The notes below the pieces were generated by a model. It saw nothing but the letters and a program-made list of their open reading frames with translations, searched no databases and was not told the origin of the DNA. Positions 17,128 to 27,179 of a stretch of DNA of 64,000 nt are shown piece by piece. Source of the stretch: Clostridium sp031626875 (GTDB taxonomy: Bacteria; Bacillota; Clostridia; Clostridiales; Clostridiaceae); assembly GCF_031626875.1 (NCBI RefSeq), contig NZ_JANDMF010000014.1:36081-100080 (forward strand), read 5' to 3'. Made by a program: the position numbers and the translations under genes. Within the stretch, counting starts at the first letter, position 1, and the number at the start of each line of letters is the position of its first letter.

Positions 17128-18738
17128 CTATCTAAGTTTTACTCTCATGAATCTTGGAATAATTTTTAATATCTTAGGAGACACTCCTTCAATATCCTTT
17201 TTTGTTATTCCACCTGTTGCTATAATTAAATAAATATATACAAGTCCACCTGCTGCTATTAACAATACTGTAATCGGAATAGCTGTAAATCTTGTTAAAG
17301 GTATAAATCTATACAAGAATCCCAATGGCATTTTGCAAACATATATAGTTGCTGCCATAGCTGCTGATGCAAATATTGGTTTTATAGTTAATCTCAAAAC
17401 TGGCATTCTCATCATCATAATAGAACATATTTCTCTATGATTTAAAATAGCTGGTATAAGGTGCCATAAACAGTTACCTATGATTGCACCATATATATTT
17501 ATTCCTGGTATTCCTACTAGGATATAATTGGCTATTATTTTTATAACTATACCAATACAAAATGTTTTTAATACAAAATATAACTTATTAATTCCTTGAA
17601 GTACAGTACTTTGTATTTGAGTCATTGACATAAGTACTAATATAACTGAACCATACATCATTATTCCAGAGCCTTGACTAGTATTAAATAAAGCTATATA
17701 CACTTCTTTGCTTAACATGGATAATCCAACTGCTGAAGGAATAGCTATTATAAATACCATTTTAAAAGCATAACTTATCTTTCTCTTAGTTTCTTTACGA
17801 TCTTTTAGTGCAATAGATTTAGCTATTGATGGTAATACGGTTGTCCCTATTGCTGTGATTACAACCAATGGAACTCCATACAAAGTCTTATATTGTCCTA
17901 ACCCAGCATATAAAATATTAGCCTGCTCCTCTGTAAATCCAGCTACTATAAGCCTAGCAGATACATTAAACATATCTACTAATCCACCTAAGTTTTGAAG
18001 TCCTGCACTTAGTGTAATTGGGAAAGAATACATTAATAATTTCCTTAAAATTTTCTTGTTTTTAATTTTCTTATCAGGAATTTCACTTTCTAAAGCTTCT
18101 TCCTTATAACCTTTTTTATCATAAAAATATATTACAAGAAAACATGCAAACAACGCTCCAACTGATGTACCTACTTGTGCTCCTGCATTTCCCATATCAA
18201 CACTGCCTTGAACAAGTATAAATGCACATAATAAACTAATTACTACATTTAAAATCTGTTCAGCTACTTGAGAAATAGCTATTGGAGTCATATTACTTTT
18301 ACCTTGCATAAAGCCTCTAAAAACTGCAAGTAAAGAAGTTATTACAATACAAGGACCTAATGCCATTATTCCATAAGCAGATTGAGGTGAATGTGCTAGA
18401 TTTGCTAAAGGCTTAGCAAGTAAAACCATTCCTCCTCCAAGCACTATTCCAAGAACTCCATAAAATCCACTTGCAATTCGAAGAACTTTTATAGCTCCCT
18501 TTGGATTATCTAAAGCAGTATACTCCGCTACAACCTTTGCTACTGCAGGTTGTGCTCCCATACAACTTAATGCATATATAAATAGAAATACTTCTGTAGT
18601 TTTTGAGTATATTCCATATCCACCTAAACCAAGTATTTGTGTTAGCAGTGGTGTATAGAATACAGACATTACCTTAACCATCATTCCAGCAAAGGAAAGT
18701 ATAAACATCCCCTTAGCAGCTGAAGCTTTTTCTTTCAT
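17128..18738 (-). CDS. MurJ/YtgP-like lipid II flippase family protein
   Basis: This 536-residue MOP superfamily protein has about 14 membrane helices. The N-terminal segments AKGMFILSFAGMMVKVMSV and QILGLGGYGIYSKT, and the length, match Bacillus YtgP (MurJ), a proposed lipid II flippase for peptidoglycan synthesis; SpoVB-type function is the alternative. It ends the operon ftsA-like, M20 hydrolase, rluA-type gene, flippase, following the pseudouridine synthase gene by 24 bases. The ATG has GGAG upstream. Confidence 0.8.
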   Translation of the reverse strand: MKEKASAAKGMFILSFAGMMVKVMSVFYTPLLTQILGLGGYGIYSKTTEVFLFIYALSCMGAQPAVAKVVAEYTALDNPKGAIKVLRIASGFYGVLGIVLGGGMVLLAKPLANLAHSPQSAYGIMALGPCIVITSLLAVFRGFMQGKSNMTPIAISQVAEQILNVVISLLCAFILVQGSVDMGNAGAQVGTSVGALFACFLVIYFYDKKGYKEEALESEIPDKKIKNKKILRKLLMYSFPITLSAGLQNLGGLVDMFNVSARLIVAGFTEEQANILYAGLGQYKTLYGVPLVVITAIGTTVLPSIAKSIALKDRKETKRKISYAFKMVFIIAIPSAVGLSMLSKEVYIALFNTSQGSGIMMYGSVILVLMSMTQIQSTVLQGINKLYFVLKTFCIGIVIKIIANYILVGIPGINIYGAIIGNCLWHLIPAILNHREICSIMMMRMPVLRLTIKPIFASAAMAATIYVCKMPLGFLYRFIPLTRFTAIPITVLLIAAGGLVYIYLIIATGGITKKDIEGVSPKILKIIPRFMRVKLR

Positions 18739-18762
18739 ACTAACTTTCTCCTATCTCTTTAA

Positions 18763-19722
18763 CTAAAATTTAAAAACATCTTGTTTAATCTTTTTAAATA
18801 TAGGAGGTAATGATTCTGCTATAGTCTTATTCTTTAAGTAGTTTAATTTACCACCTACTTCTCTAAATATAAGCTTGTATGCATAAAGATATTGATAATC
18901 TAACCCAAATTTATTTCTAAAGGATGAGTTTAACTTATTATCACCATATTTAGAATCTCCAATTAGAGGATTTCCTAAATGAGAAAGATGAGCTCTTATT
19001 TGATGGCTTCTTCCTGTGATTAAGTTTATTTCTAAGAAAGATATAAGTCCATTACTTTGAATTGTCTTAACTTCCATAGCAATTTCTTTAGAATTTGCAA
19101 CTTTTTTATCAAATATTCTAGAAACATTTGATTCTTCATTTTTTAATATGTATCCTTTATATAATCCATCTTTTATTCTACCTTTAACTAAGGTATTATA
19201 ATACTTCTCAACTTCATTTTCTCTAATCGCTTCATTTAAAACTCTTAAAGCTTCAAAGTTTTTTCCAAAAATAACTATACCTGATGTATTTCTATCAAGT
19301 CTGTTACATGGTGCTGGTGTAAATGTAACTTCATTTTCTGGAAGATAATCACCCTTAGCATTTAAATAAGAAAGAACATAATCTGTTAATGTAGCTTCCT
19401 TCTTATTACTATCTGGATGAACTAATACCCCTGGCCATTTTTCCACTATTAATACATTTTCATCTTCGTATGTAATCTTTAATGCGCTTGAATCAACTTT
19501 AATGAAATTCTCTTTAGTTTCCTTCTTTGTATGTATGTATCGTATTTCTACTACATCATTTTCTTGTAGTGAATATTTTTCCTTTTCCTTTTTACCATTT
19601 ACTCTTACATCACCTTTTCTTAATGCTTTAAATATAGCACTTAAAGGTACATCTTTAAGAAGCTTTCTCAAAAACTTATCTAACCTTTGTCCTGCTTCAT
19701 TTGATCCTATTTCTATTTTCAA
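18763..19722 (-). CDS. RluA family pseudouridine synthase
   Basis: This 319-residue enzyme isomerises specific uridines in rRNA or tRNA. It has an N-terminal S4 RNA-binding domain (about residues 10-60, AGQRLDKFLRKLL and GDVRVNGKK) and a catalytic domain with CNRLDRNTSGIVIFGKN (about residue 140), where the Asp is the nucleophile. TGRSHQIRAHLSHLGNPLIG (about 240) is the second family block. The start is probably the TTG at 19722, with AGGAG 11 bases upstream. The target site (RluC, RluD or other) is not decidable here. Confidence 0.92.
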   Translation of the reverse strand: MKIEIGSNEAGQRLDKFLRKLLKDVPLSAIFKALRKGDVRVNGKKEKEKYSLQENDVVEIRYIHTKKETKENFIKVDSSALKITYEDENVLIVEKWPGVLVHPDSNKKEATLTDYVLSYLNAKGDYLPENEVTFTPAPCNRLDRNTSGIVIFGKNFEALRVLNEAIRENEVEKYYNTLVKGRIKDGLYKGYILKNEESNVSRIFDKKVANSKEIAMEVKTIQSNGLISFLEINLITGRSHQIRAHLSHLGNPLIGDSKYGDNKLNSSFRNKFGLDYQYLYAYKLIFREVGGKLNYLKNKTIAESLPPIFKKIKQDVFKF

Positions 19723-19788
19723 AATGTAATCAACTCCTAGTCTTATCCTTTTGCTTATAAATCCTTATAATAGAGTAATCTTAAATCA

Positions 19789-20973
19789 CTAACTTGTCAA
19801 ATATTCATATGCTATTTTACTTTGAAGTGCCACTCCTAAAGGCAAGGCGTCTTCATCTATATCAAATAAGCAACTATGTGCTGGTTTATCAGTATTTTTA
19901 AGTATATTTCTTGTTCCTAAAAAATAAAAGGCTGCAGGTCTTTCATTTGCAAAATAAGCAAAACTCTCAACTCCCATACTTGGATTCTCTTGCTCTACTA
20001 AATTTTTTTCACCTAAAATTTCTTTAGCTACCTTTCTAACTCTATTTAGTACATATTCATTATTATACAAGCATGGATAGCTTTCTTCTATATTTATTTC
20101 TGCTTTTGCTCTAAAAGCTTTTGATAAATTATCTATTAAATCTTTAAATCTTCTAACTATATATTCTCTATCCTCTTTTGTAAGTGTTCTCATAATTCCA
20201 GATATAACTACCTCTTCTGGAATTACGTTTTGAGCACTTCCTCCATGGATACTTCCAACTGTTATTACTGAAGGATGGACTGGAGATATTTCTCTACTTA
20301 CTAATGTTTGTAGACTTAATATTATATTAGATGTTATTACTATTGGATCAACTGTAACATGTGGAGATGCTCCATGACCTCCACTTCCAATAATCTTAAC
20401 TACAAAAGGATTTGAAGCTGCATGAACGACTCCACTTTTTACCCTTATCTTTCCATAGTCCAAATCTTCTGTAACATGAAGTCCTACTACCAAATCAACA
20501 TTTGGATTATCTAAAACTCCTTCTTTAATCATAATAGGAGCTCCTCCAGTAGTCTCTTCTGCTGGTTCAAATAGAATCTTTACATTTCCTGAAAAGTTCC
20601 TTTTAAACTTATTTAAAATTCTTGCTGCTCCAAGTAGTATTGTAGTATGTGCATCATGCCCACAAGCATGCATTTTCCCAGATATTTTCGAACTATATGA
20701 CAGTCCTTTTTTATCTTGAATAGGCAAAGCATCCATATCTGCTCTAAGAGCTATAGTCTTTTTATTATCTCCACTCCCTTCACCTTTTATAATCCCACAT
20801 ACTCCAGTACCAGCAACTGATACAAAAGGAATACCTTCATTTTTTAAGAACTCTTTTATAATATTGGAAGTTCTTTTTTCTTCAAAGCCAAGCTCTGGAT
20901 GTTCATGTATGTCTCTTCTAATGGTAATAAGTTCTTTTTTAATATTATTGGCCTCATCAACAAAATTAATCAA
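19789..20973 (-). CDS. M20 family amidohydrolase (N-acyl amino acid hydrolase type)
   Basis: This 394-residue cytosolic metallohydrolase belongs to the M20D group (hippurate hydrolase, N-acetyl amino acid and IAA-amino acid hydrolases). Metal and catalytic segments are ALRADMDALPIQD (about residue 75), MHACGHDAHTTILLGAA (about 108), EPAEETTGGAPIMIKEG (about 140) and VVGLHVTEDL, and HSCLFDIDEDAL near the end carries the last His. The start is a TTG with AGGAGG eight bases upstream. It follows the FtsA-like gene by 20 bases. The true substrate is unknown. Confidence 0.9.
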   Translation of the reverse strand: MINFVDEANNIKKELITIRRDIHEHPELGFEEKRTSNIIKEFLKNEGIPFVSVAGTGVCGIIKGEGSGDNKKTIALRADMDALPIQDKKGLSYSSKISGKMHACGHDAHTTILLGAARILNKFKRNFSGNVKILFEPAEETTGGAPIMIKEGVLDNPNVDLVVGLHVTEDLDYGKIRVKSGVVHAASNPFVVKIIGSGGHGASPHVTVDPIVITSNIILSLQTLVSREISPVHPSVITVGSIHGGSAQNVIPEEVVISGIMRTLTKEDREYIVRRFKDLIDNLSKAFRAKAEINIEESYPCLYNNEYVLNRVRKVAKEILGEKNLVEQENPSMGVESFAYFANERPAAFYFLGTRNILKNTDKPAHSCLFDIDEDALPLGVALQSKIAYEYLTS

Positions 20974-20993
20974 ACAAACTACCTCCTATAAAA

Positions 20994-23003
20994 TTATTTC
21001 CAAGAAACCTCTATTTGATCTCCTTCAGTTAACTTATCTGTATAAGCTGCTGGTTTCCCATTTAGAATCAATTCAATTATTCCTTTAGGAACAGTTAAAT
21101 CAAAATTAATATTAGTAAATATATCTACAAATATATAATCTTCTTTACCTTTTAAATGTACTTCTTCTCCATTAACTATTACTATAATAGGATTTTTCTC
21201 TTTTTCTTTCTCATTCTCTTTATATACACTAATAATTTCTGATTCAACAGCTGCCTCCTCATCTTTCTTCTCATCTCTAGTATATAATTTATTTCCTTCT
21301 TCTAGTATAAAATTTTCATTTAACTCTTCATCATTCATATATAATTTTATTTCATCTTTTAATACATATCTTTTTAAATCTTTAACTTTTTTAGGCAAAA
21401 ATACTTCTACTTCATCTTCATCTTTTAAGACTTCTTCCATATCCTTTATCTCTCCATTGATAATGCAAACTGGCTCTAAATTAACTATTTTATCATTAAT
21501 ATAAATTGATATAGAATCTACATCACTAATAAATTCCCAAACTTTAGCCTCTGCATCTCTTCCATTTTGAGCATAAATAACTTTAATATCATCTCCAGCT
21601 GCAATTTCACTTTCTATATCTGCACTCTGTCCATTTATAGTTATTAATGCATTTGTTCCCATTACTCCAAAAGCTAATCTTTTCTTACCATTAATGCTGA
21701 ATCTTATATTCTTTCCTGTTTTACCTATTAAAAGTGAAGGATTAATTCCCGCTTGTAGAAGGACATCCATAACTGTATGTTTATGAGAATTAAAAAGACT
21801 TACAGGTTCTTCATTTAAATTGACATCTATAAAATCATTTCCAAGACTTCTTATAGCACTTAATGCAATACCAAGAACTGTTACTCCTGCTGATCCTAAA
21901 TCATTACTAGCTACACATTCTGGTACTGAAGCTCTGTCCTTTATAGCAATTCTTTGCTGTGGTATATTAAGTTTTTCTGCAATTCCTTCCAAAAGTCCTG
22001 GAGTATGTGCTCCTCCTCCAACTAAAAATACTGCTGATGGAGCCTTATCACCATTTGTTTCCAGAATTTTATTTGAAATAGCTTCTGCTAACTTATTTAC
22101 AACAGGAGTAATAAGTTTTATAACATTTTCTGAGGTAATTGTATTTTCTAACCCTAAAACATCAATATATGAAATCTCTTCCTCTTTTGATATACTTCTC
22201 TTTATTCTTTCTGCTGTATTAAAATCCACTAGGTATTCCTGTGCTATACTCTCTGTAATTTCATCCCCGGCCATTGGAACCATTCCATAAGAACTTATAG
22301 TTTCCTTTGAACTTATAGCTATATCTGAAGTTCCAGCTCCTATATCAACTAAGGCTATATTTAATAATCTTAAATTCTTTGGCACTGCAGCTTCTATCGC
22401 TGCAATAGGCTCTAATGTTAAATTCATAACCCTAAGTCCAACTTTGTTCATTACTGTATATAGAGAATCTATTACTGACCTTGGTAAGAATGTAGCTATA
22501 ACTTCTACTCCAGCTTCTTCTCCTTTATGTCCTAATAAATTAGATATTATATACGAGTTTAAGTAATACTCCTTAATTGAATATCCTACACAATAAAGTT
22601 TTCCTTCTGTATTTTTATTAACTATACTTTCAGCTTCTTTTACTGCACTTAACTCTAAAGTTCTAACAACCTCTTTATCTATTTCTTCAGTTTCATTTAG
22701 CTCTAGATTCGCCTTAGCCTCACAAGTTCTTAAAAATCTACCTGCTGCAGCTATTGAAACCTCTTCTAATTTTATATTTAATTCTTTCTCTAATTTCTTC
22801 TTAATATCATCCACTACTTGAGTTACTAGATTTATATCGTGGATTTGTCCATCCACCATAGCTCTTTCTTCATGTTCTTGGTATTTTTCACATATTACTT
22901 CAAACTTTTTATCTCTTACAACACCAACTGTTCCAATAATAGAGCGTGTTCCTATATCTAGTGAAAATATAATATCCTTTGGATTAAAAGTACTTCTCCC
23001 CAT
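20994..23003 (-). CDS. Large FtsA/PilM-like actin-fold protein
   Basis: This 669-residue protein opens with the actin-like phosphate-1 motif FSLDIGTRSIIGTVG (about residue 14) and has NIALVDIGAGTSDIAIS (about 212) and AVFLVGGGAHTPG (about 320), as in FtsA. The FtsA-like core ends near residue 380. About 290 further residues are Glu/Lys-rich and strand-rich, with no FtsA membrane-targeting helix at the C terminus. Such FtsA-like proteins occur in Clostridia beside the true divisome ftsA; the role is unknown. It heads a four-gene operon that ends with a MurJ-like flippase, which hints at a cell envelope task. Confidence 0.8.
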   Translation of the reverse strand: MGRSTFNPKDIIFSLDIGTRSIIGTVGVVRDKKFEVICEKYQEHEERAMVDGQIHDINLVTQVVDDIKKKLEKELNIKLEEVSIAAAGRFLRTCEAKANLELNETEEIDKEVVRTLELSAVKEAESIVNKNTEGKLYCVGYSIKEYYLNSYIISNLLGHKGEEAGVEVIATFLPRSVIDSLYTVMNKVGLRVMNLTLEPIAAIEAAVPKNLRLLNIALVDIGAGTSDIAISSKETISSYGMVPMAGDEITESIAQEYLVDFNTAERIKRSISKEEEISYIDVLGLENTITSENVIKLITPVVNKLAEAISNKILETNGDKAPSAVFLVGGGAHTPGLLEGIAEKLNIPQQRIAIKDRASVPECVASNDLGSAGVTVLGIALSAIRSLGNDFIDVNLNEEPVSLFNSHKHTVMDVLLQAGINPSLLIGKTGKNIRFSINGKKRLAFGVMGTNALITINGQSADIESEIAAGDDIKVIYAQNGRDAEAKVWEFISDVDSISIYINDKIVNLEPVCIINGEIKDMEEVLKDEDEVEVFLPKKVKDLKRYVLKDEIKLYMNDEELNENFILEEGNKLYTRDEKKDEEAAVESEIISVYKENEKEKEKNPIIVIVNGEEVHLKGKEDYIFVDIFTNINFDLTVPKGIIELILNGKPAAYTDKLTEGDQIEVSWK

Positions 23004-23104
23004 AATTAACCATCCTCTTTAATTTGTGATAAATCCTCATATTACCATAATATAAGTCTAATATAGATTATATATTATTAACATTTAACATTCAACGAAA
23101 ACAC

Positions 23105-23155
23105 AAAAGCACCTTATAAAGTAGACATTTTCTCCACTTCATAAAGTGCTTTTTT
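23105..23155. terminator. Terminator after the FtsX-like permease gene
   Basis: AAAAGCACCTTATAAAGTAG and its complement end at GTGCTTTTTT, giving a long stem with a few mismatches. T tracts are present on both strands, stronger on the plus. It lies 21 bases past the permease stop codon. Confidence 0.75.
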
Positions 23156-23176
23156 GACTTTTTATATTTATTTTAT

Positions 23177-25615
23177 CTAAGACTCATCCATTGAAAGTTC
23201 CATATTAATTTTTTTCTTAGAAATATTCATTACATAAGGAACTAGGTAAATTACGCTTACAATTAATGTACCTCCAATATTAATCAATAGCATCTTATAG
23301 TCAGGTACAAAAAATCTTATGCCATCAGAACAAATTAATACAAATGAACCAACATATCCAAGTATACATCCTATTAATTCACCTATACCTAGAAATACTA
23401 TAAACTGAATTATCAACATCTTTCGTAAGTCTTTTGATGTAAACTTCATACATCTTAGTACTGCATACTCTTTTCTTCTTGTATTCATATTATTTTTAAT
23501 AGAATTAACTACACCTAAAATAGTAAATAAAATTATTAAGGATAAGGCAATTTGGAAATATCCCCATCGCTCATTAAATGCTCTATTATTTTCTTCTAAG
23601 ACTTGCTGTAAAGTTGCCCACTTTATACTTGGATAATTAGCTTTAATTTCTTGCAAAGCTTCCTGTATATTAGGACTTTCTGTATTAATATTTATTTTAT
23701 AGAATGTTGAAGTATCTTTATCTATTAATACTTTATTAGAAAAATCAATCATTAATTTTTTATAATTAACCAAACTATCATCAACAATATCAATCACTTC
23801 TAATTTAAAATCATATTTTTCAATTTGCCTTTCACTGTTATTACCAAATTCCGGATTAGCTAATCTTATTTCCTGTCCTATTTTAATATTCTTCTCTTTA
23901 GCATAGCTTTCACTTACTACAACTTTTGATTTTTCATCACCTTTAAATTCCTTTATTAATCCTTGTTCTGTCATTTCTTTAAGACTTCCTAATGAATAAT
24001 TTATATTTTCCTCATTTGACCTATTACTTATTCTAGTAGTTCCGCCGTAAGCAATCATTGATACTTTTACCTTATCTAAAGAGCTAACATCATTAAATAA
24101 TTTCATAAACTCATCACTTTTTAAGTTTTTGCCACTTATAATAACTATATCTGTCCTATATTCTTTTCGATAATAATCTTCTGTATTATTCATAATAGCT
24201 TTAGTAAAATTACTACCTACACTTGTTATAATCATAGAAGTAGCTATTGCTATAATTACTATATAACTCTTTTTAATTTGTGATATTGATGTTTTTATAG
24301 ACATACTTCCTATTGTTCCAAAAACTAAACCAAAAGGTTTTATTAAAGAAGTTAAAATCTTAGTCATATTAACTCTAATAAACATAAAAATTCCTATTAA
24401 TATAAATAAATATCCTAATAGAACTTTAGGTACCCCATCTGATATCTTTAGTAAAATTGCATAGACTTCAATAAAAACACCTATACCTATTAATATTAAT
24501 GAAACAGTTTTCTTTCCTTTAGAATATTCATTAACTATTTTTTCATTTGAATCCATAGCTTGCACTGGTAATATTTTTGCTGTTCTTGCGGCTGGAATAT
24601 GCAAGATAAATTGCATTATAATAAACCCTACTAGTGCTGTTATACATAAAGGAATATAATAGACATTAAATGAAGGTAAAAATATCTTGGAACTTATACA
24701 AGTTAATACAAGTCCTAAAATTACTCCAATTATATTAATTAATAAAGTTTGAATCTTTAAGATGCTGGAAACTTGTTGACTACTTCCTCCTATCGCTTTA
24801 ATTATAGCAAATTCCTTTGTGTATTTATAAATATATTCTTGTAAATTTGATATTATCAATATGCCACACATAGTAATTACTAATACTCCAAGAACTGCAA
24901 CAAAATATTTTAATGACGTTACATTCTTTTGTACAAATTCATCTTGTTCAAATACTTGTATCCTTAAATTATCATCTATACTTTTTAATTTTTCTGCAAC
25001 TGCTGAAGCATCTTTTGAAACTTTAACCATAATAAAAGTAGCTTCATAGTCTAATTTCAAGATTTCTTTTAGACTTTTTCTATTCATTATAAGCATGTTA
25101 ATAGTAGAACTGTCTGTCTTATCTTTAAATACTTCTCCAACAGTTTTCTTATATCCATTTATATCAATCTTATCTCCAACTGATACCTTTAAATTTTCTG
25201 CAAGATTTTCATTTATAAATACCTGATTATCATCAAGATTTTTAGAATAATTATATTTACTTCTACTTAAATTATCATCTTCCAAGCCTAATGTATATAC
25301 AGTTATACCTTGAATCTGCAAATCACCTGTTACTAATGCAGGTGAAGTTTTCTCTATTCCTTCTATTGAATTCACATTATCCATAAAAGAATTTGTTATA
25401 TTTTTATGAGCATCATTTTCATATCCAAATTGAAGTTCAAATGCTCCAAACTTTTCTAACATATCTTGTTTTAATTTATTTTCAGAGTTCAAAGAAAAAT
25501 TCATTAAGGAGGTTATTAAGAATATAGATAGAGCTATTGCACTAATACATGCAATAGTTATACTTTTATTAGACTTTAAAAATCTTAGTGATATATCTTT
25601 AAGTGATTTAATCAT
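23177..25615 (-). CDS. MacB/FtsX-type ABC transporter permease
   Basis: This 812-residue membrane protein has an N-terminal helix (about residues 18-40), a large extracytoplasmic domain, FtsX-type helices (about 230-340), a second helix and extracytoplasmic module (about 420-660), and a final set of helices (about 690-800). This duplicated layout matches bacitracin- or lantibiotic-type and LolCDE/MacB-type exporters. It overlaps the ATPase gene by eight bases, so the two are translationally coupled. The substrate is unknown; a peptide antibiotic or lipoprotein is the usual candidate. A 59-residue hydrophobic peptide gene upstream is a possible functional partner. Confidence 0.88.
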   Translation of the reverse strand: MIKSLKDISLRFLKSNKSITIACISAIALSIFLITSLMNFSLNSENKLKQDMLEKFGAFELQFGYENDAHKNITNSFMDNVNSIEGIEKTSPALVTGDLQIQGITVYTLGLEDDNLSRSKYNYSKNLDDNQVFINENLAENLKVSVGDKIDINGYKKTVGEVFKDKTDSSTINMLIMNRKSLKEILKLDYEATFIMVKVSKDASAVAEKLKSIDDNLRIQVFEQDEFVQKNVTSLKYFVAVLGVLVITMCGILIISNLQEYIYKYTKEFAIIKAIGGSSQQVSSILKIQTLLINIIGVILGLVLTCISSKIFLPSFNVYYIPLCITALVGFIIMQFILHIPAARTAKILPVQAMDSNEKIVNEYSKGKKTVSLILIGIGVFIEVYAILLKISDGVPKVLLGYLFILIGIFMFIRVNMTKILTSLIKPFGLVFGTIGSMSIKTSISQIKKSYIVIIAIATSMIITSVGSNFTKAIMNNTEDYYRKEYRTDIVIISGKNLKSDEFMKLFNDVSSLDKVKVSMIAYGGTTRISNRSNEENINYSLGSLKEMTEQGLIKEFKGDEKSKVVVSESYAKEKNIKIGQEIRLANPEFGNNSERQIEKYDFKLEVIDIVDDSLVNYKKLMIDFSNKVLIDKDTSTFYKININTESPNIQEALQEIKANYPSIKWATLQQVLEENNRAFNERWGYFQIALSLIILFTILGVVNSIKNNMNTRRKEYAVLRCMKFTSKDLRKMLIIQFIVFLGIGELIGCILGYVGSFVLICSDGIRFFVPDYKMLLINIGGTLIVSVIYLVPYVMNISKKKINMELSMDES

Positions 25616-26360
25616 GATTTTTAATTACCTTTTTAAATTTTGATAGTATCATATCTATATTCCCCTCTTCACCTGTTCTCTTATAATCTTCAACTATATT
25701 TCCATCCTTAAAAAATAATACTCTATCTGCATAACTTGCCACCATAGGATCATGAGTTACTATAATAATACTCTGGTTTAAATTTGTCCTCATACTCTTA
25801 AATATATCTAATATTTCTAGAGATGTATTATAATCAAGATTTCCTGTTGGTTCATCTGCTAATAATATTTGAGGATTTGTAATTATTGCTCTTGCTATGC
25901 TTACTCTCTGCTGTTGCCCCCCTGATAATTGTACTGGTCTGTGCTTTCTCCATTTTTGGAGTCCAACTAACTCTAACTGTTTGTCTACTTTTTCTTTTAT
26001 TTCTTTTTCTGACACGCCTTGTAACACTAACGGTAATGCTACATTATCCTCTACAGTTAAATCCTTTAACAAATTAAAAGATTGAAATACGAAACCTATT
26101 TTTTCGCTTCTATATTTTGTAGCATAAGGCTCTTCATAATATTTTGTTTGTAGTTTATCTTCTATATAAACATAACCTTTATCTGGACTATCCAGGGCAC
26201 CTATCATATTTAATAATGTACTCTTTCCTGAACCACTACTCCCCATAATACATAGTATTTCTCCTTTATTTAGAGAAAAGGATACATCTTTCAATGCTTG
26301 TATTTTACTATTACCAACTTCAAAAGTTTTCTTTAAATTTTCTACTTTAAATATCTCCAC
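25608..26360 (-). CDS. ABC transporter ATP-binding protein (MacB/LolD type)
   Basis: This 250-residue ATPase powers the adjacent FtsX-type permease. The Walker A motif GSSGSGKST (about residue 38), Q-loop VFQSFNLL, signature LSGGQQQRVSIARAI (about 137), Walker B ILLADEPTGNLD and the H-loop VTHDP are all intact. I start at the GTG at 26360, which has AAGGAGG six bases upstream; the open frame extends to 26384. One of three copies of a repeated element lies in its leader (26528-26623). No response regulator or sensor kinase gene is adjacent, unlike many bacitracin-type modules. Confidence 0.92.
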   Translation of the reverse strand: MEIFKVENLKKTFEVGNSKIQALKDVSFSLNKGEILCIMGSSGSGKSTLLNMIGALDSPDKGYVYIEDKLQTKYYEEPYATKYRSEKIGFVFQSFNLLKDLTVEDNVALPLVLQGVSEKEIKEKVDKQLELVGLQKWRKHRPVQLSGGQQQRVSIARAIITNPQILLADEPTGNLDYNTSLEILDIFKSMRTNLNQSIIIVTHDPMVASYADRVLFFKDGNIVEDYKRTGEEGNIDMILSKFKKVIKNHD

Positions 26361-26527
26361 TTGCTTCCTCCTTATTGATACCATCCTGCTTGAGCATCAT
26401 ACATTTCTTTATACTTACCTTGTTAAATAAAATTAATTTATTACTCTCTAACATCCCTTCTCAACTATTTATTCATCATCATGGATAACTATTATATTTT
26501 ATAAAAATCCTCCTAAACCAACATTTT

Positions 26528-26623
26528 ATCAGCATATTTTTCAGAACATTACCACAAGTGAGTCTCCAAATTTCTGATTTAGCAAGACAAACTTATTCAA
26601 CTAATGAGTGCAGATTCTCATTT
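26528..26623 (-). repeat. Repeat copy C, possible structured RNA in the ABC transporter leader
   Basis: It matches copy B over about 95 bases. On the minus strand the core reads GTC, CTAAAT-loop-ATTTGG, GAC, flanked by AAGT and ACTT, then a weaker ATGTTCT hairpin. Compared with copy B, the outer stem changes from GCC/GGC to GTC/GAC, a compensatory change. The upstream CTCAG stem of copies A and B is lost here. Confidence 0.6.
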
Positions 26624-26694
26624 GTAAAAAATATATACAAATGTAACAATATTACCATATTACCATATTTATAGTGAGGAATATACTATATAGT

Positions 26695-26755
26695 AAAAAA
26701 ATAATAGAAGACTATGAACTTTCAACTTAAGTTGCCTAGCTCATAGTCTTCTATT
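26695..26755 (-). terminator. Terminator after the 59-residue peptide gene
   Basis: AATAGAAGACTATGA (26703-26717) and TCATAGTCTTCTATT (26741-26755) form a perfect 15-base stem, and the minus strand continues into ATTTTTTT. It lies 27 bases past the stop codon of the small gene, which supports a transcript ending there. Confidence 0.88.
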
Positions 26756-26781
26756 GAGTTAAAACTATACGAATACTATTT

Positions 26782-26961
26782 TTATCCACTAAAAAACATT
26801 GTTATCATATCTACGAAATAAAGTAAGGTTCTCCATATAATTGGTGTTAATGCAATTCCTGCAATCAATATACCTCCACCTATTGATAACATTAAACCTG
26901 TCCCATCTTGTTCTCCTGAAAAATTATTTAAAAAGCCTCCCCCAAAATTTATCACTCTCAT
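26782..26961 (-). CDS. Unannotated 59-residue hydrophobic peptide
   Basis: The minus strand encodes a Gly-rich amphipathic N terminus (MRVINFGGGFLNNFSGEQDG) and a hydrophobic stretch, LMLSIGGGILIAGIALTP (about residues 23-40), followed by IIWRTLLYFVDMITMFFSG. I do not recognise the family. A membrane peptide, a bacteriocin-like peptide or a transporter accessory would all fit. Support for expression is the strong terminator just downstream. The weak point is the start: the ATG at 26961 lacks a clear ribosome binding site. It lies between repeat copies B and C and upstream of a MacB-type ABC transporter. Confidence 0.5.
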   Translation of the reverse strand: MRVINFGGGFLNNFSGEQDGTGLMLSIGGGILIAGIALTPIIWRTLLYFVDMITMFFSG

Positions 26962-27179
26962 TTATTTTTATTATGTAACTATATTGAATAATAAACTTAA
27001 TTACCATTTCCTTAAGTTTAAATTATTTTATAATTCTTTCATAGTACCAAAGACCATTTAGCTGAAATGTAAATTTCACCAATTCAATTTCTTTTCTCAT
27101 ATGATATTTTTATTTCTAATCCAAATTACTTAAAATTCATAATATTTTTCACCCAAAACTCTTCAAACCCGCATTATGC

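Noticed and set aside
27080..27160. Minus-strand 25-codon frame upstream of the 59-residue peptide
   Set aside because: It has no ribosome binding site and no terminator of its own.
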